From assembly GCA_023055505.1 (NCBI GenBank), contig JALIRH010000097.1, forward strand, positions 62,001 to 126,000: DNA of 64,000 nt, given 5' to 3'. The translations under genes and the position numbers were made by a program. The notes beneath the pieces were generated by a model. It was not told the origin of the DNA. It saw only the letters and a program-made list of their open reading frames with translations, and did not search any database. The DNA comes from Callipepla californica brunnescens (Eukaryota > Chordata > Aves > Galliformes > Odontophoridae). Every line of letters begins with the position of its first letter. Position 1 is the stretch's first letter. Below, in pieces: positions 23,519-35,608 of the stretch.

Positions 23519-23881
23519 TGTACGGGAACTGTTGAATCATGGCCTGAATCACTGATAAATCATCTGATGTGAGCACTGTCAGCTGCAGGCAATTCACCTG
23601 TGTGACCAGATGGGGGTGGAGTGTGACTACACCTCTCCTAGACTTCATTTAAGAGCTTACCAACTCTGGGAAGGTTCTCCTGTTGGAGATCTTTCCTATG
23701 CGCAGTTTCCCCCCTGCAAGTCTTGATCATTGGAGACAGGTGAGCATTTCTCTCGTTATCAATTGTGTCTTTGCTCTCTTGATAATCTTTCTAAATTCCA
23801 CCATCTATAAAATATCTCAATTAACAATGCTATTTGATATTACTGATTTTGTTACCTTCACCTCTTACACCTTCCCGTGCT
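23519..23881 (+). mobile_element. Second LTR copy, same family as 22721-23069
   Basis: Starts TGTACGGGAACTGTTGAA and follows the first copy for its whole length: GCCTGAATCACTGAT, CACCTGTGTGACC, CATTTAAG (23646-23653) in place of the TATA-type box, GTTGGAGAT, and AGGTGAGC at 23738-23745. It fades out at CTTCCCGTGC, which fits a mutated CCCGTACA end. No matching 5-bp duplication is visible; its left edge abuts the CR1 fragment. Either the duplication has decayed or a rearrangement has removed it. The two copies differ at many positions, so they are not a recent tandem duplication. Confidence 0.78.
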
Positions 23882-26732
23882 AATTGCTGCAGGCAAACTA
23901 TAATTTGCATCAAGTTCAACTGAAGAAGTGTTCCACAATATTGTTTTACTCTAAAGATGCACACATTTAATAGTATCATAGCATTAAAAATGACATGGAA
24001 GTAAGTTCATGTTCTTTTCCAAAATATTGTGGCATCTTTATTGCTGTCAAAATATTTCACCATTATGGCTGATTCTTAACCTGCAGAGTTGTCTCCTCTC
24101 CAGCATGAGTATTACCTAATAAGCTGTAGGCAAAAAAACATGTATTTTTTTGGTATAGAGAGCGTGGTTTAGATTCAGATGTGGACTACACAGAACTTCA
24201 TCTCTGAGGCTAATATTAGCACCAAGAAAAAAAGATGCAACCAATACACAAAACTATACACCTTCTTGAAAAATTTTCCGTATTAGGTCATTATTTACTG
24301 CTACCTATAGACAGATGGGAGTTATTTTCTGTAATACATTTGATAGAAGATAAGTTCTTCTTCATGTTGCAGTTTGTCCTGATATAAGGCTACATCTTTT
24401 TTTAAACAAAGTCAACTTATTTTCCTACTTCAAAAAATCCTTTTATCTAAGTGTGATCCCAGGTTGTTACTTGAGATTGTTTGCATAAAATCTCATTAGC
24501 CTATTGATTCTACTTCTAACACCTAAGGTAATACTTCATTACCATGCAAATAAAGATAGACTTTTTACTTGTAGCTTAATATAGGACTGATTGTTCTCTT
24601 TTATGTAGCCCAACAACAAAGCACTGGTAATGAAAGTCATCAATAATTGTCCAACAGGTGGAAAAGATTAGAATCAAATAGAACCTTTCTTACCAGCAGG
24701 AACCTCGTTTTCCCCTCTAAAATACAAATTCTGTTGATTACCACCCTTCAGAAACTGCATGACTCAGTTTCATTTTTTTTCTCTCCCAGATGGATGCACT
24801 GCTCTAACAGAATTAGATATTGTAAAACTCATAAACTGAAATCCTGACATTTCTCCCCCCCACCCCCAAGTGGAGGCTGTGAAACTTTCAGCTCCAGCTT
24901 GCTCCTCAAAATCCGAGGTCTGCGCCTTTCTGTCTAGGTATGCCTCTGTATGCAACTTTTGCTTTTAATTTAAATGTTTTTGAGTGGAACTTCACTACTT
25001 TAATGCAGCACACAATCTGTGGAAAAAAAAAATTACATCTTTTGTGTTCTTGCAATGTCTTGTGATTTAGTCTTTAATAATAATTGCCAAAAAGTCTGTT
25101 ACAAAGATTTTAAGTCCTTACAAATAAAATTACCATATATCCAGAGAAATTAGAAGAGGTTGAGATTTTGAATAGCCTGCTAGAAATCCTATTTTATATA
25201 GGAAGTCTTCAGATACTCTAGAGGTAATGACTTTAACAGTGTTACTCCTTCTAGGTGTTTACTCTTTTTACACTATCTGGTTAATGCTAAGGCCTGTAAG
25301 CAAGGCCTGTAACAGATCATTGCTTCTCTTCTGAGAGAGAATGAGTAGGGTGTGAGATGAAAATAGGGATATTTTAAATACTGAAAATTACATTCATGTA
25401 AAGCTGAACTGTTAAATGGTAACTGGTTTAAACAGCTTAGACCTTGACAGATCTTCCACTGCCCTCATACTATAAAAAGGTATTTCCTGTACTGTAGAAT
25501 CCAAAGCTATATTAAATTTAAGCATGGAGGTAATCAAAATGTCACTGTGGCACCCCTTGGGACCCATTGTGAGTGCACAAGCTCAAAAGGAGAACAGATA
25601 AGAGCAAAAGTCTCCTTTCAGATCACATGAGCAAGGGTGTTTCTGCATGCAGGGTTGTCCAAGCTAAACCAACTTTTCTTCAGAAAGCCCCCAACACAGA
25701 TACTGCTGGTAGCAGGAAGGAGACTAGACAAGAATAAAAGATCCTCAGTGGAGTGTAGAATGGCAGAAAAATGCAACTGGTTTCACTGGGGCAAAAATAT
25801 CTGGAGAGAAAACCCAGAATGAAGTAAGCTGCTATACCTGCTCAAGAGGTAATTTTATGGCTTTCTCTTTAGTGTGAATAGATATGAGTAGCACACTGCC
25901 ATTTCAGACACTGCAAACAGGACTAATAAGGGATGGACACTTGTAATGAGATTAAATGTAACTAAAGCCTTGTTGAAGCCTGAAATTTCTTCAGTTCTCC
26001 ATGTGCATAAGGAATCATAGGTAGCTGGCTACAAAAAAATGTTGGACCGGCAACACAAAGCTTACATGTGAAAAAGGTCAAGTAGAATCAGAGGTAAGCA
26101 GAGAAGTACGTGTGCAACAAAAATCCTAGAAATAGCTTTAAGCAAGTTTTTTGTATCCAGTAGAAATGCATGCACGAAGCAGGAGACAAAGTGCAGCAGT
26201 GCCAGAGTGGGAAACATGGTCATAAGAGATAGTAAAAGGGACCTCTTTTTGAGCAGAATGCTAAGTGTGTCTGTGTGTGTGGTGGGGAGGGGATGGGGAG
26301 AAAAAACAACAAACTCTCCTTAGCTGTTTTCTGTAAAGTTAAGGGCAGCCATGCTTCCTGTGTAAGCAGACAGGACCTGTATATTAATTTATTGTGCGAA
26401 ACTGTATTCAAAATAGGAAAAAATCAAACATCTGGACGAACTATAAAGAACAATTTGGGGCTTGTACTTAGAAGTATATCAGTGTTTTTGTTGGGTTTTT
26501 TTTTCCTCCGAGAAGTACAATATATTGTTTATTATATCTACTTCTTATTAGCTCTGAAAATAAAATCTAAGGAACAGCAAGATGCAAGCACTTACTGTAT
26601 TTGTTGATGTGCTCTCCATCCCATCTAGTTCTACAATCTCATGCAGCCCAGCAGAAATTTTCCAGGATTAGCTTCTCCTTTAATTAAGGGTAAGTGATAC
26701 ACACAGTATTTTGGGGATAAGTCTGTGGGGGG

Positions 26733-26772
26733 AAAAAAAAAAAAAAAGATTTCAATTACATGTACATGTACA
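26733..26772. repeat. A15 run and 12-bp palindrome TGTACATGTACA
   Basis: The A run at 26733-26747 is followed at 26761-26772 by a perfect palindrome. Probably of no function. Confidence 0.85.
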
Positions 26773-27649
26773 TACAGTATATAATGAGTTGAGCTCAATT
26801 TCTGTAGCAATTGCTACCTGAAAGCCAAGGCTTTGTTATAATTCAGGTTGATTACTGTTGTTGATTTCTTTCTCATTACTTTTTCCAAAAGAGACTGTTT
26901 CTATTTAGAAACAGTAGCAAAAGCTAAGAACAGATTATCTGAAAGTACAGCAAAGGGGAAGGGCTGAATCCATGAAATAACAAAAAAGTTAATGTTTTGA
27001 GCAGAATCTCCTGCTTGAAAGAAAAGGATTTTACTGTACAGACAAATGGTGCTTAATTACCTAGAAATAACAAGCAAAAGAGTAAAAAAGGAATGTGAAA
27101 GATAGGCTGTTCTGCACAGTTAAAAGCAAGCCCAATCAATTGTGTAAGTATTTATAAAATACTGATATTATACAGCTCAAGCGAAAACAGCTAATGAATC
27201 CCACAGACTACAGATATCTAGTTCAGCTATTACCATTCCAGTCACAGCCACCACTACTTCTACTTACACAGTCAGAAAACAGAGAAGGCATTAAAAAACC
27301 CACATCTTAGTAATGCATGTATCATAATTACTAACCACCTAAATTCATAAAGTTTTAGGAATTCATATGCCCTGCAATAACAAATATTTTCTTCTGCAAG
27401 ATTTTAATGTGCTTTAAGACCTTTACTGTCCTTAGTCTTGTAAATTTTATAGTCAAGTTTGTTTTCTTGTGGGGTTTATTTATCTATTTTTTCTTACAAA
27501 AACTACCCTGTCTTCAAACAAATAACATTGTATGATTAACACAGGTCAGAGATGAGCAATAATGTTAGTACTGCAAAAGCAGCATGCAATTTCTATATAA
27601 GTTAGGAAAGAAATTGATTTGTATCATTAAGTGACTGTCTGCAGCTTAT

Positions 27650-27692
27650 GCATTGTCTGTCATATATATTAACTCTAAGTGACAGACATTGC
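27650..27692. repeat. Imperfect 13-bp hairpin
   Basis: GCATTGTCTGTCA (27650-27662) pairs with TGACAGACATTGC (27680-27692) with one T-T mismatch and a 17-base AT-rich loop. It may be chance or the core of a decayed inverted-repeat element. Confidence 0.75.
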
Positions 27693-27949
27693 AGAACATG
27701 CACCAATCTCTTTAACAGGGAAAAAATACTAATGCTTTTGTCATTAATAAATCCTGGCCCCAAATCATTTAAACATAAATTTGCCATGCTACTGATTCAA
27801 GCACATGCTGCTATTGATCTCTGCCAACCTTTTCCAAACTCACCTCTTTGATGCACATTAGTAAACAAGAAAAAGTAAGCAAGCAAATGAGAAATGCAGT
27901 TCCAGAGGTTACTGCAAAAGGTGAAGAGGCTTCTGTTGTTAGTTTTCTA

Positions 27950-28723
27950 TTTTGAGTCCAACCTCCCAGCTAAAGCAGATTCCGTACAGTAGGTCACACA
28001 GCTAGGTGTCCAGATGAGTCTTGAATATTTGCGTAGAAGGAGACTCCACCGCCTCTCTGGGTAGCCTGTTCCAGCATTCTATCACCCTTACCATAAAGAA
28101 GTTCTTCCATGAGTTAGTACAGAACTTCCTATTTTCAAGTTTTAGGCCTTTACTCCTTGTCCTGTCACTACACATCACTGAGAATAGCCTGACCTCTTCC
28201 ATTTGCCTCCCACCTCCCTTCAGATATTTATCAACAGTTACCTGATCCCTTCTGAGTCTTCTTTTCTCAGGACTGAACAGACCCGGGTCTCTCAGCCTTC
28301 CCTCATAAGAGAGATACTCCAGGCCCTTTATCATCTTTGTGGCCTTTTGTTGGACTCTTTCCAGGAGACTCCTTTTTTTTTTTGTTTGTTTGTTGTTGTT
28401 TTTTAACCAGGAAACCCAGAACTGGACGCACTACTCCAAGGAAGAGTTGAGGAGGAGGATCACCTCCCATGACCTGCTGGCCACACGCTTTTTGGTCACC
28501 AGGGCATGTGCTTGCTTATGGCCAACCTGTTGTCCACCAGGACCCCCAGGTCCTCAGAGCTCCTCTCCAGCTGGTCATCCCCCAACCTGTACTGGTGCGT
28601 GCATTTATTCTGTCCCCGGTTCAAGGCTCTACACTTGCTCTTGTTAAACCTCATCTGGTTTCCCCCTGCTCAATGCTCCAGTATGTCCAGGTCTTTTTGA
28701 ACAGTAGAACAGCTTCTTTCTGA
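27950..28723 (-). mobile_element. CR1 LINE, 5'-truncated, minus strand
   Basis: About 770 bp of CR1 in reverse. The minus-strand frame 28002-28334 reads IKGLEYLSYEGRLRDPGLFS, CSDRTRSKGLKLENRKFC and ECWNRLPREAVESPS, which is the CR1 C-terminus. Further right the plus strand shows the reversed, earlier part: ACCAGGACCCCCAGGTCCTC, AGCTGGTCATCCCCCAACCT and CAGTATGTCCAGGTCTTTTT. The very 3' tail (TCACAGAATCACAG) is missing; the copy starts in GAGTCCAACCTCCCAGC. Inside it, at 28373-28404, a T/G-rich stretch has grown at the place where CR1 normally has TGTCTCTTTTGTAC. Plus-strand frames 28021-28723 are shadows. Confidence 0.95.
28373..28404. repeat. T-rich expansion inside CR1
   Basis: T-run followed by GTTT/GTT units. 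The other CR1 copy at 5064-5095 has only a short A-rich (reverse) stretch at the equivalent place, so this copy has expanded. Confidence 0.8.
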
Positions 28724-31039
28724 TGGGGAAAAAAGGGAAGAAGCCCTCAGATTCTGATAGCTGAAGGTAGTTCATTGTCCTTGTAAATGTTATAGTTCAC
28801 ACCTGATGCACATGTGTGTATGGCAAGCTTAGATGTTTCTTTTACATGTCACCATTGAAGCTATTAGGGTAAACTGAACCACTACAAATTGTGAGACAAT
28901 TTGCATTCCTGTTTAAAAAATCTATAGTCTGAGTAAATCACCCTCTCAGTTAAACTAAAACATAAGACAACAGTAAAGAGCAAAACTTATCTGTTGACAG
29001 CAGTGATAGACCATCTTTGCTTAAAACACATTGTTTAATTAAAAACAAATGGAGTTAACATGAATGAAACCTACTAGCACAAGTGCAATCAGCAGTCAAG
29101 TCAATCTAAGAATGATCTGACCTTTAAAAGGGAATGTTTTCACTTGTTAAACACATTGCTGACTTTTTGGAAAGAAACAAAGTGGGGATAAAAAAAAAGG
29201 AGAGTAGAGAATGTTAATAGGCTGTGAGAAAAGAATTTAAAGAAACACAATCTTACATATTGTGTTTCAGAGTTAAGGCAAAAACCTATATTTTTAATGA
29301 TTATATTGAGTATGCTTCCACTTGTCTCCTCTCTAGGTGAAGAAAATAGAACAAAAAGAGCTTAACAGCAATGCATATAAATTACTATTATCCACAGGAA
29401 TGGCAGAACTGCTAAGAAAAAAATAAAATTGGGGTACACTAATTAGAAAATTAGTTCCAACCAATCTAGAAAGTCTCTCTTTCCTTTGTAAAATGGGAAT
29501 GTTGCTACTCAGAATTCTCAGAGGCATTTAGTATTACCAATTATGGAGAAAGTTAGGAAAGCTGAAGTAGAAAGTAATTGCAAGGCTCCGTGTCAGAAGA
29601 GTTAGCATTCAAGCTCCACTCATTTGCACCAACACGTAACAACATCCTGGAGCTGAGTGTCAGGGCTGGTGGAAGTACAGCAAGAGTTCCTGAAGTAGGG
29701 TGAGCAAAGGTGGTTCTGCAGACTAGCTCTGACACCTCACAGCCACTACTGCATGACTGGAAGAAGAGCAGCAAGTGCTAGTCTGCTGTAGATGTTCAAG
29801 AATATTACTTTTTTTATTTCTGCTATTTTATTTCATTTTATGGAAGAGAAATGGTTTTCTTGTAAAGTATTATTCCTACCCTTATTTCACTCCTCAAGGT
29901 TTTCTTTGTTTTGATCTTTCTTCCCATGACCTGCTGAGGAATGAAGACTGAGAAGACAGATGGGTGGGTGCCTTACCACACCACTCTCCATTTACCCACA
30001 GTGATTCTGAAATGCCTGGAAGAAGGCTATTTTCCTTCTTTATGAGAATTGCTAATAGAAGAGCCTAACAGAGGCATGGTCCTGCCCATTTGGGAACTCC
30101 TGTTAGGACAGAGACTAAGGTCTTTGAGAATCTTTCCATATAGTAAATGGAATTATAATATAGATCTCTGCATAGAAGTTTTATTTTGTTGTTGTTGTTT
30201 TAAAACTGTCGTGACTGCTTTTCCCTATCATTGTTAGAAAGTCATTCCAGAAACTCATTTCCTCAATCTATGAGCAAACTTCCAAAGTCTAGCTTGAATT
30301 CATGAGCAGTCTGTTTTGAAACCGTTCATTCTTATGCTAACATTTTCCTATAACTTTCTCCATTTATTACATTTTTCTCTCAAGTTCTTCTAAAGAGAAA
30401 GTATAACACCTGTCAACCTTAATTTCACAAGGTATCATCATATAAAATAGATCTCTATTTCTTTGGTCAATCTAATCACTTTAGAAAAATATGAGGCATT
30501 TTGCAAGATAAACGTTAGAGAGTTAGGATTTAATGTGAGTAATAGGACTTTGAGCCAGAGAGCCTCGAGGCAGGAGGCCTTTTTGTCCTCAGTCCCTCTT
30601 GCTCCCTTCTTTAAAGTTACATTTCCATGTGATACTTTAATGAGCCCAAAATATGCAGCAGCACTGTATGTGTCACCTACAAATAAAATAAGCTGGGAGT
30701 TATCCTCACTAACCCAGGAATTTTCATGAGTCTGAAGAGTACAATTCTTTCATCATACCTTCAGTAGCTTTTGCCTCCCCTCTTTTTACTTTCTTTTTTT
30801 TCCACTCTTCCTACATTTGAACTTGCTCTCATATATTTGAGCATGGGCAAATAGTGTCATCCAGCTTTCTTGAAGAAGCTCTACCCTGCAAAGTACCCTT
30901 GCTACCTTTAGCAGAACGTACATGAGCTACACCATACTCAACAGCCAAAACAAGGCTATACACACATCTTTCCTTTATCCATTAAAGAATGGCTTAAGAT
31001 TATTTTCCAAGGCATACAAAAGGCTTCAAGAGTCATACA
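28724..31039. other. Unique sequence, no gene seen
   Basis: Only short frames (29333-29527 and 29553-29774 minus; 30049-30237 and 30463-30729 plus) without recognisable features. Confidence 0.55.
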
Positions 31040-31866
31040 GGCTAGTAATTCATTTTCTACAAAACTTTAACATCTTTGTCAGCATCATGGACAGTGGGAC
31101 TGAACTCACTCCCAGCAAGTTTGAGGATGACACCTAGCTGAAGTGAAATGGTTGCTATCCAGAGAGACCTAGACAAGCATGAGAGGTGGATCAGTGCAAA
31201 CCCCATTAGTCTGGTTTGTATAACTTCATGAAATACATGTGCTTGACTAACTGCAAGGGCTGGACAACCTGGATCAGGATAATCCCTATTATGTATACAG
31301 GCCAGGTGAAGACTGGAGTGAGAGGAGAGCCCTCTACTCTGCCCACATGAGGCCCCACCTGCAGCACTGTGTGCATCCCTGAAGCCTGGAGCACTAGAAA
31401 GACATGAAACTGTTGGAGTAGGTCCAGAGGAGGGCTGTGAAGACCCTCAGAGGGCTGGAGTACTTCTCCAATGACAAACGTTTGAGGAGGCTGAGCTTGT
31501 TCAGCTTGGAGAAGAGATGGCTTAGGGAAGATCCTGCTGCAGCCTTCCAGTACTTAAAGGGAGCTTATAAACAGGAAGGAGAATGACAATTTACGCAGTC
31601 TCGTAGTGATAGAACAAGGAATGTTTTTATACTAAAAGAGGGGAAATTTAGGTTAGATGCTAGGAAGAAATTCTTTTCTCAGAGGACAGTGAGTCCCTGG
31701 TACAGACTGCCTAGAGAAGCTGCAGATGTCCCAACCCTAGATGTGCTCAAGGCCAGGTTGGGTGTGCTCCTTAGGCAGCCTGATTCAGTCTGGGTGGCAA
31801 TCAGACCACAGCAGGGCTGAGTGGACTTTAAGGTCCCTTCCAAACCAAGCCATTCCATCATTCTCA
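31040..31866 (+). mobile_element. CR1 LINE, older subfamily, plus strand
   Basis: Starts in the reverse-transcriptase domain: VSIMDSGTELTPSKFEDDT (frame ending 31137) contains FEDD, where the catalytic F-A-D-D box of CR1 lies. Downstream come GAGGCCCCACCTGCAGCACT, GTCCAGAGGAGGGCTGTGAA, GAGGAGGCTGAGCTTGTTCA, TTAGATGCTAGGAAGAAATT and the tail words AAGGCCAGGTTGGGTGTGCT, TTAAGGTCCCTTCCAAACC and CCATTCCATCATTCTC. The tail and the spacing differ from the 5-kb copy, so it belongs to a different subfamily. Frames are broken throughout and it is inactive. Confidence 0.93.
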
Positions 31867-34800
31867 GGAAAGTTCCCAAACTGAAAATTGAATGAGCTAA
31901 GTCAGACTGATCAGTCACATCTCTGAAAGCTAGGAAAAAAACCAAAGTACTCTATATAGGAAAAAAAAAAGTCATTTATGTATAACTTCAGAAAAAAGAT
32001 ATGTAAATAGAAGAGTTGACCATTATACAAAGAATTATGGGAAAAATTAGTGACTCTAAAATGCTAAACAGGTCTAGATAAGGCATAGATTTTCCCATGT
32101 CTTTTTTTCCTGTGTTTTTTATTCTATGCCTGGTTTCCATGAACAAGTTTAAAAATAAAAAAAAAACCATAACCATAATCTTACGCATTTGCAGGATTCT
32201 ACCAGAAAAATTTGGGCTCTTGAACCTGGAATGCACACAAAATACTGCATCCATACCTTCCCACCAAAGGTAACATACTGGTCCTGTGGAGTGCAGTAAG
32301 TCTTATGGATATGATATTAGGGGATGAATGAGACAAGAGCAGCAGCATTACAGATACAGACTGCTTTGGAAAACCACAAAACACTTCAACTGAAGCTAAG
32401 CTAAAAAAATACATTTCACAAGTGCTTTGGAGCAACAGTAAAACAAGGGAAACAAAGAGTAATGTAGTCTCTCATGGAAGGTCACACAAGTTTGTGACAG
32501 ATGAGAATACAAATCACTTCTTTCCAGTCACAGAAAAAAGGCCATTCTTCCTTCTCTTGTTCTACTTCTGCATTATCAAACTTATTTGCCTAATTGTGTA
32601 CTACTTGTAGTCAGAGGTCATTTTCTCAACCATTTATTCAAAATTTGCTAAAAGTTGGACAGTGAGGCTGCACAAAGTGTTCCCTTGGAGGTACTCAGTG
32701 ATACAGAGCATCTTCAAAATTCTTCCTGATGCGAGGAGCTAGGATTCATTTACTGTCTTGTCCAGTGTAAACTAAGTATAAACAACAGTGTTTGCTGTGA
32801 CCTGAGATGTGCTACTTTTTCTTCCATCTTTCTTTTTTTCGGTCATGTTTTATGTGTTTCAGAGAAATAAAACTGTGGAAGAAAGACACAAACTGACACA
32901 AAGAATAATTTGCCCAACCAGAGGGATTCACATCCCCCTTGATTTCAACACAACAGCAGCAGATTTCACTGCCTTAAAAAGAATACCAAGGAGCTCAGCA
33001 CTCTACAATGTCCAGGTTTAAAACTCCCTATAGGTGCTTGCAGTTTCTTTGAAATGAGTATGTGAAAAGAAAACAAGAAACTGCACCGAGTCAGGACCAG
33101 GAGCCAGAGATTTAACAGAAACTAACAAAAGGAATAAATAAGCACCAAATACTCCTCTGTGGAGTTGGAGATGAAATAAGGAATTTAAAAGAAGCACTTG
33201 TGCTGCTGACAGTTTCAGCAAATCAGGACAGCTCTGCTGAACCTGAGGCTCAGGTGGGCTTTAGGGAACCAAGAGAAAAGTCTAGGTCCCTTAAACCAGC
33301 CTGCCTACGTCCACCTTCCTGCTTTGAAAATGTTTTGAAGCGCTTACTTCACTGAGGTGCTTGGCTCTGAACTGCTACCCCAACAAGCATCTCCCACAGC
33401 TTTGGGAGAGCTTCTGCCATTTGTGGGGTTAGCAGTGGTGCTCATTAATGTTCTGTCTGCCAAGAGAGAAGGGGGAGTAGAACAAACAGCATCTGAGAAT
33501 GTTTGCCAGCACAGTTGTCTTGCTTAGCAGATATCCAGCAAGATGGCAGGAGATCCCACACAGAGATAGCTGGGGAAGATCATCCTTTGAATTGAATACA
33601 GGCCTATTTTGCAAGGTCAGGTGTACACTGAGATTCCCACTAAGGACTGGCAATGACAGCAGCAGCAGCCTGCTGTCTCCCACAACTCTCTTATAACAAA
33701 GAAAATCGCATATGATTTACTGCTACTATTTTTTTTGCCCTGAGCACTGATAAAAAGTTAGCCAGGAAACAGTAACAATAAAGGAAACAGAAATAAAATA
33801 TTATGGGCATTTTTATTATCACTGCCCTTATTTCAAAGGAAGTCAGGAGAGAAATCTCCCAACAAACACTGGTTTTCTTAAAGACCTACTGATATCATAC
33901 TGAAATTGCACCAAATTTCTACCCCTATGAGACTACATATAGGGTATAAGGAAATTGTGGCACTCATGAACACTCATGGAGTTTTATCATTCTAACCGTC
34001 TCATCAGGTAGGAAGGAAATGCTTGGTTTTCTAGTCACTGTTCTAATAGCTCTAATACAGCAAAAACTTGCAGGAACACTCAATGTCTACAGCATTACTG
34101 GAACAAAATGTGCTTTAAGGATAGTTTTGTGTATGGCATGGGGTTACATATTTTCCTTTGGCAACTTGAAAGCCTAATGACTTGGTGGAAGAATATGTGT
34201 CTGACACATTAAGATCACTGATCCTCACTTTAGTAAACCAGCTTAATTTGTAAGTAATACAGGGTGAGTGGAAACAGCTAGAGCACAAATGCTCCTGCCT
34301 TCCTGCTACTTGGGAAAAGAATTAAGAAAATCTATTGCAGGGGCAAAGAGGACAATTGAACAACAAAATCTTAATTTGTTACACCAAGAGGTCTTGAATT
34401 CCTAACACAAACCTTTTCCAAAGAATATCTTGCACCAGAGAAAAGTAAAATAGAATTTCAAATAAGAGGGGAAAACACTGAGTTTAAAGCCTATTTAATG
34501 CATTGGTAACAGGGGTTTGTGATGGAGTAACCATAGCAACATGAAGTACTTCTGTGGTTATAAGGAAAGCAACATAAAATCTCACATAAGTCCAGATAAA
34601 GGCTGGCAGTCTTTCACAAGGCTGGGCTGCCAAGGGGCTCTGGAGCCACTAACTGACTATATTCCATTTGTAAAGATGTGTCCACTTGAACACACATGTT
34701 AATTTAAATATTTTAAACAATCAAATTATAGTTTGAAGTATGAAAATTACAACTTAAAGCATGTAAAAGAATTAACATTGAACTTATCTACCTATACATA

Positions 34801-35027
34801 GAGTAAGCATTATCTATGTTACATACGAGAGGAATAATTTTTGTCACTGTACTTCCCAGATCAATGTTAGGAAACTAGCCAAATTAGAAGCTCTCTAAAT
34901 CATAAATTTAACACTCAGGATGTAATTAATATTAGTTCATACGTAATCAATATTACTTGCCTGGAATTGAGACATAAACATGATGGAATAGTGTAATGAT
35001 CAGTTGTAGGTGTGTATTTCATAACAC
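31867..35027. other. Unique sequence, no gene seen
   Basis: Frames at 31988-32254 and 32199-32435 (minus), 32809-33021 (plus) and 33429-33683 (minus) show no domain that I know. A weak CR1-like reading at 32640-32740 was considered and not accepted. Confidence 0.5.
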
Positions 35028-35608
35028 TGTGATGATGGTTTTAAGGCTTTTGTTATTTGTATTCCACATCGTAACAACATGTGAGGCACTGGGAGTTGTA
35101 GAATTAATGCTCTAAGTCTTTGGACTGCTAAATTTCTGGTTACCTGGCTCTCAGAAAAGAAGAACTACATACCCCAGAGGATTTTGTATTCCTGTTTTCC
35201 ATCCAGAGGGAAAGAGGGAAAACTGCGCGCAAATCCCAGAGACTTCCTCTTTTGCTGTTCATCTCATCTGTGGAGGTTCCCTAGCTGTATTGCCTTCAGC
35301 TTTAGCATAAGATCCTCAGTTTCAGGCACTCTTTCTCTCATTTTATTAGATTTATTAGCTTATTGTATTTATATTGTATTTATATTATTTATCAGCTTAT
35401 ATTGTATTGTATCCTGTTATTTTGTATTCCCATATCTTATTTAATAAATTAGTTTTTCCTCCTCAGATCATTGCTGCTGTTGTGTTTCTAGGCCAATCTC
35501 CCTACCCTTTCCCTTTTCCCCCTTTTCCCTTTCCATTGGTGTGGATCCATGGGTCCCCCACGCCATTAATTACAGACCCGGGCCAATCTGGCCCATTAAA
35601 TGTTGACA
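35028..35608 (+). mobile_element. LTR, same family as 9496-10061
   Basis: Runs from TGTGATGATGG to AATGTTGACA. It shares with the first copy, in order, TATTCCACATC, CACTGGGAGTTG, CTCAGAAAAGAAGAACTACA, GTATTCCTGTTTTCCATCCA, TTCAGCTTTAGCATAAGATC, CTCATTTTATTAGATTTATT, TCCTCCTCAGAT and the C/T-rich block at about 35499-35535. AATAAA at 35443-35448 lies at the expected polyadenylation position. No 5-bp duplication is visible: AACAC lies to the left and TGTAG to the right. It could be a solo LTR with a decayed duplication, or one LTR of a provirus whose body has been lost. The frames 35184-35444 (plus) and 35502-35864 (minus) come from its composition. Confidence 0.85.

Larger units (their letters stand above)
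23882..27949. other. Unique AT-rich DNA with small repeats
   Basis: Contains a GT-rich patch at 26265-26285, A15 at 26733-26747, the palindrome TGTACATGTACA at 26761-26772 and the hairpin at 27650-27692 (listed). Frames at 24647-24847, 26275-26607 (plus) and others show no known domain. No gene was recognised. Confidence 0.5.

Noticed and set aside
22721..23881. Reading the two LTR copies as the two ends of one short provirus
   Set aside because: The left copy has its own perfect TCCAC duplication on both sides, so it inserted or recombined as a unit by itself.
32640..32740. Possible CR1 tail reading (GGCTGCACAAAG, GGAGGTACTCAGTG)
   Set aside because: Two short similarities without the terminal words or a continuous order; too weak.
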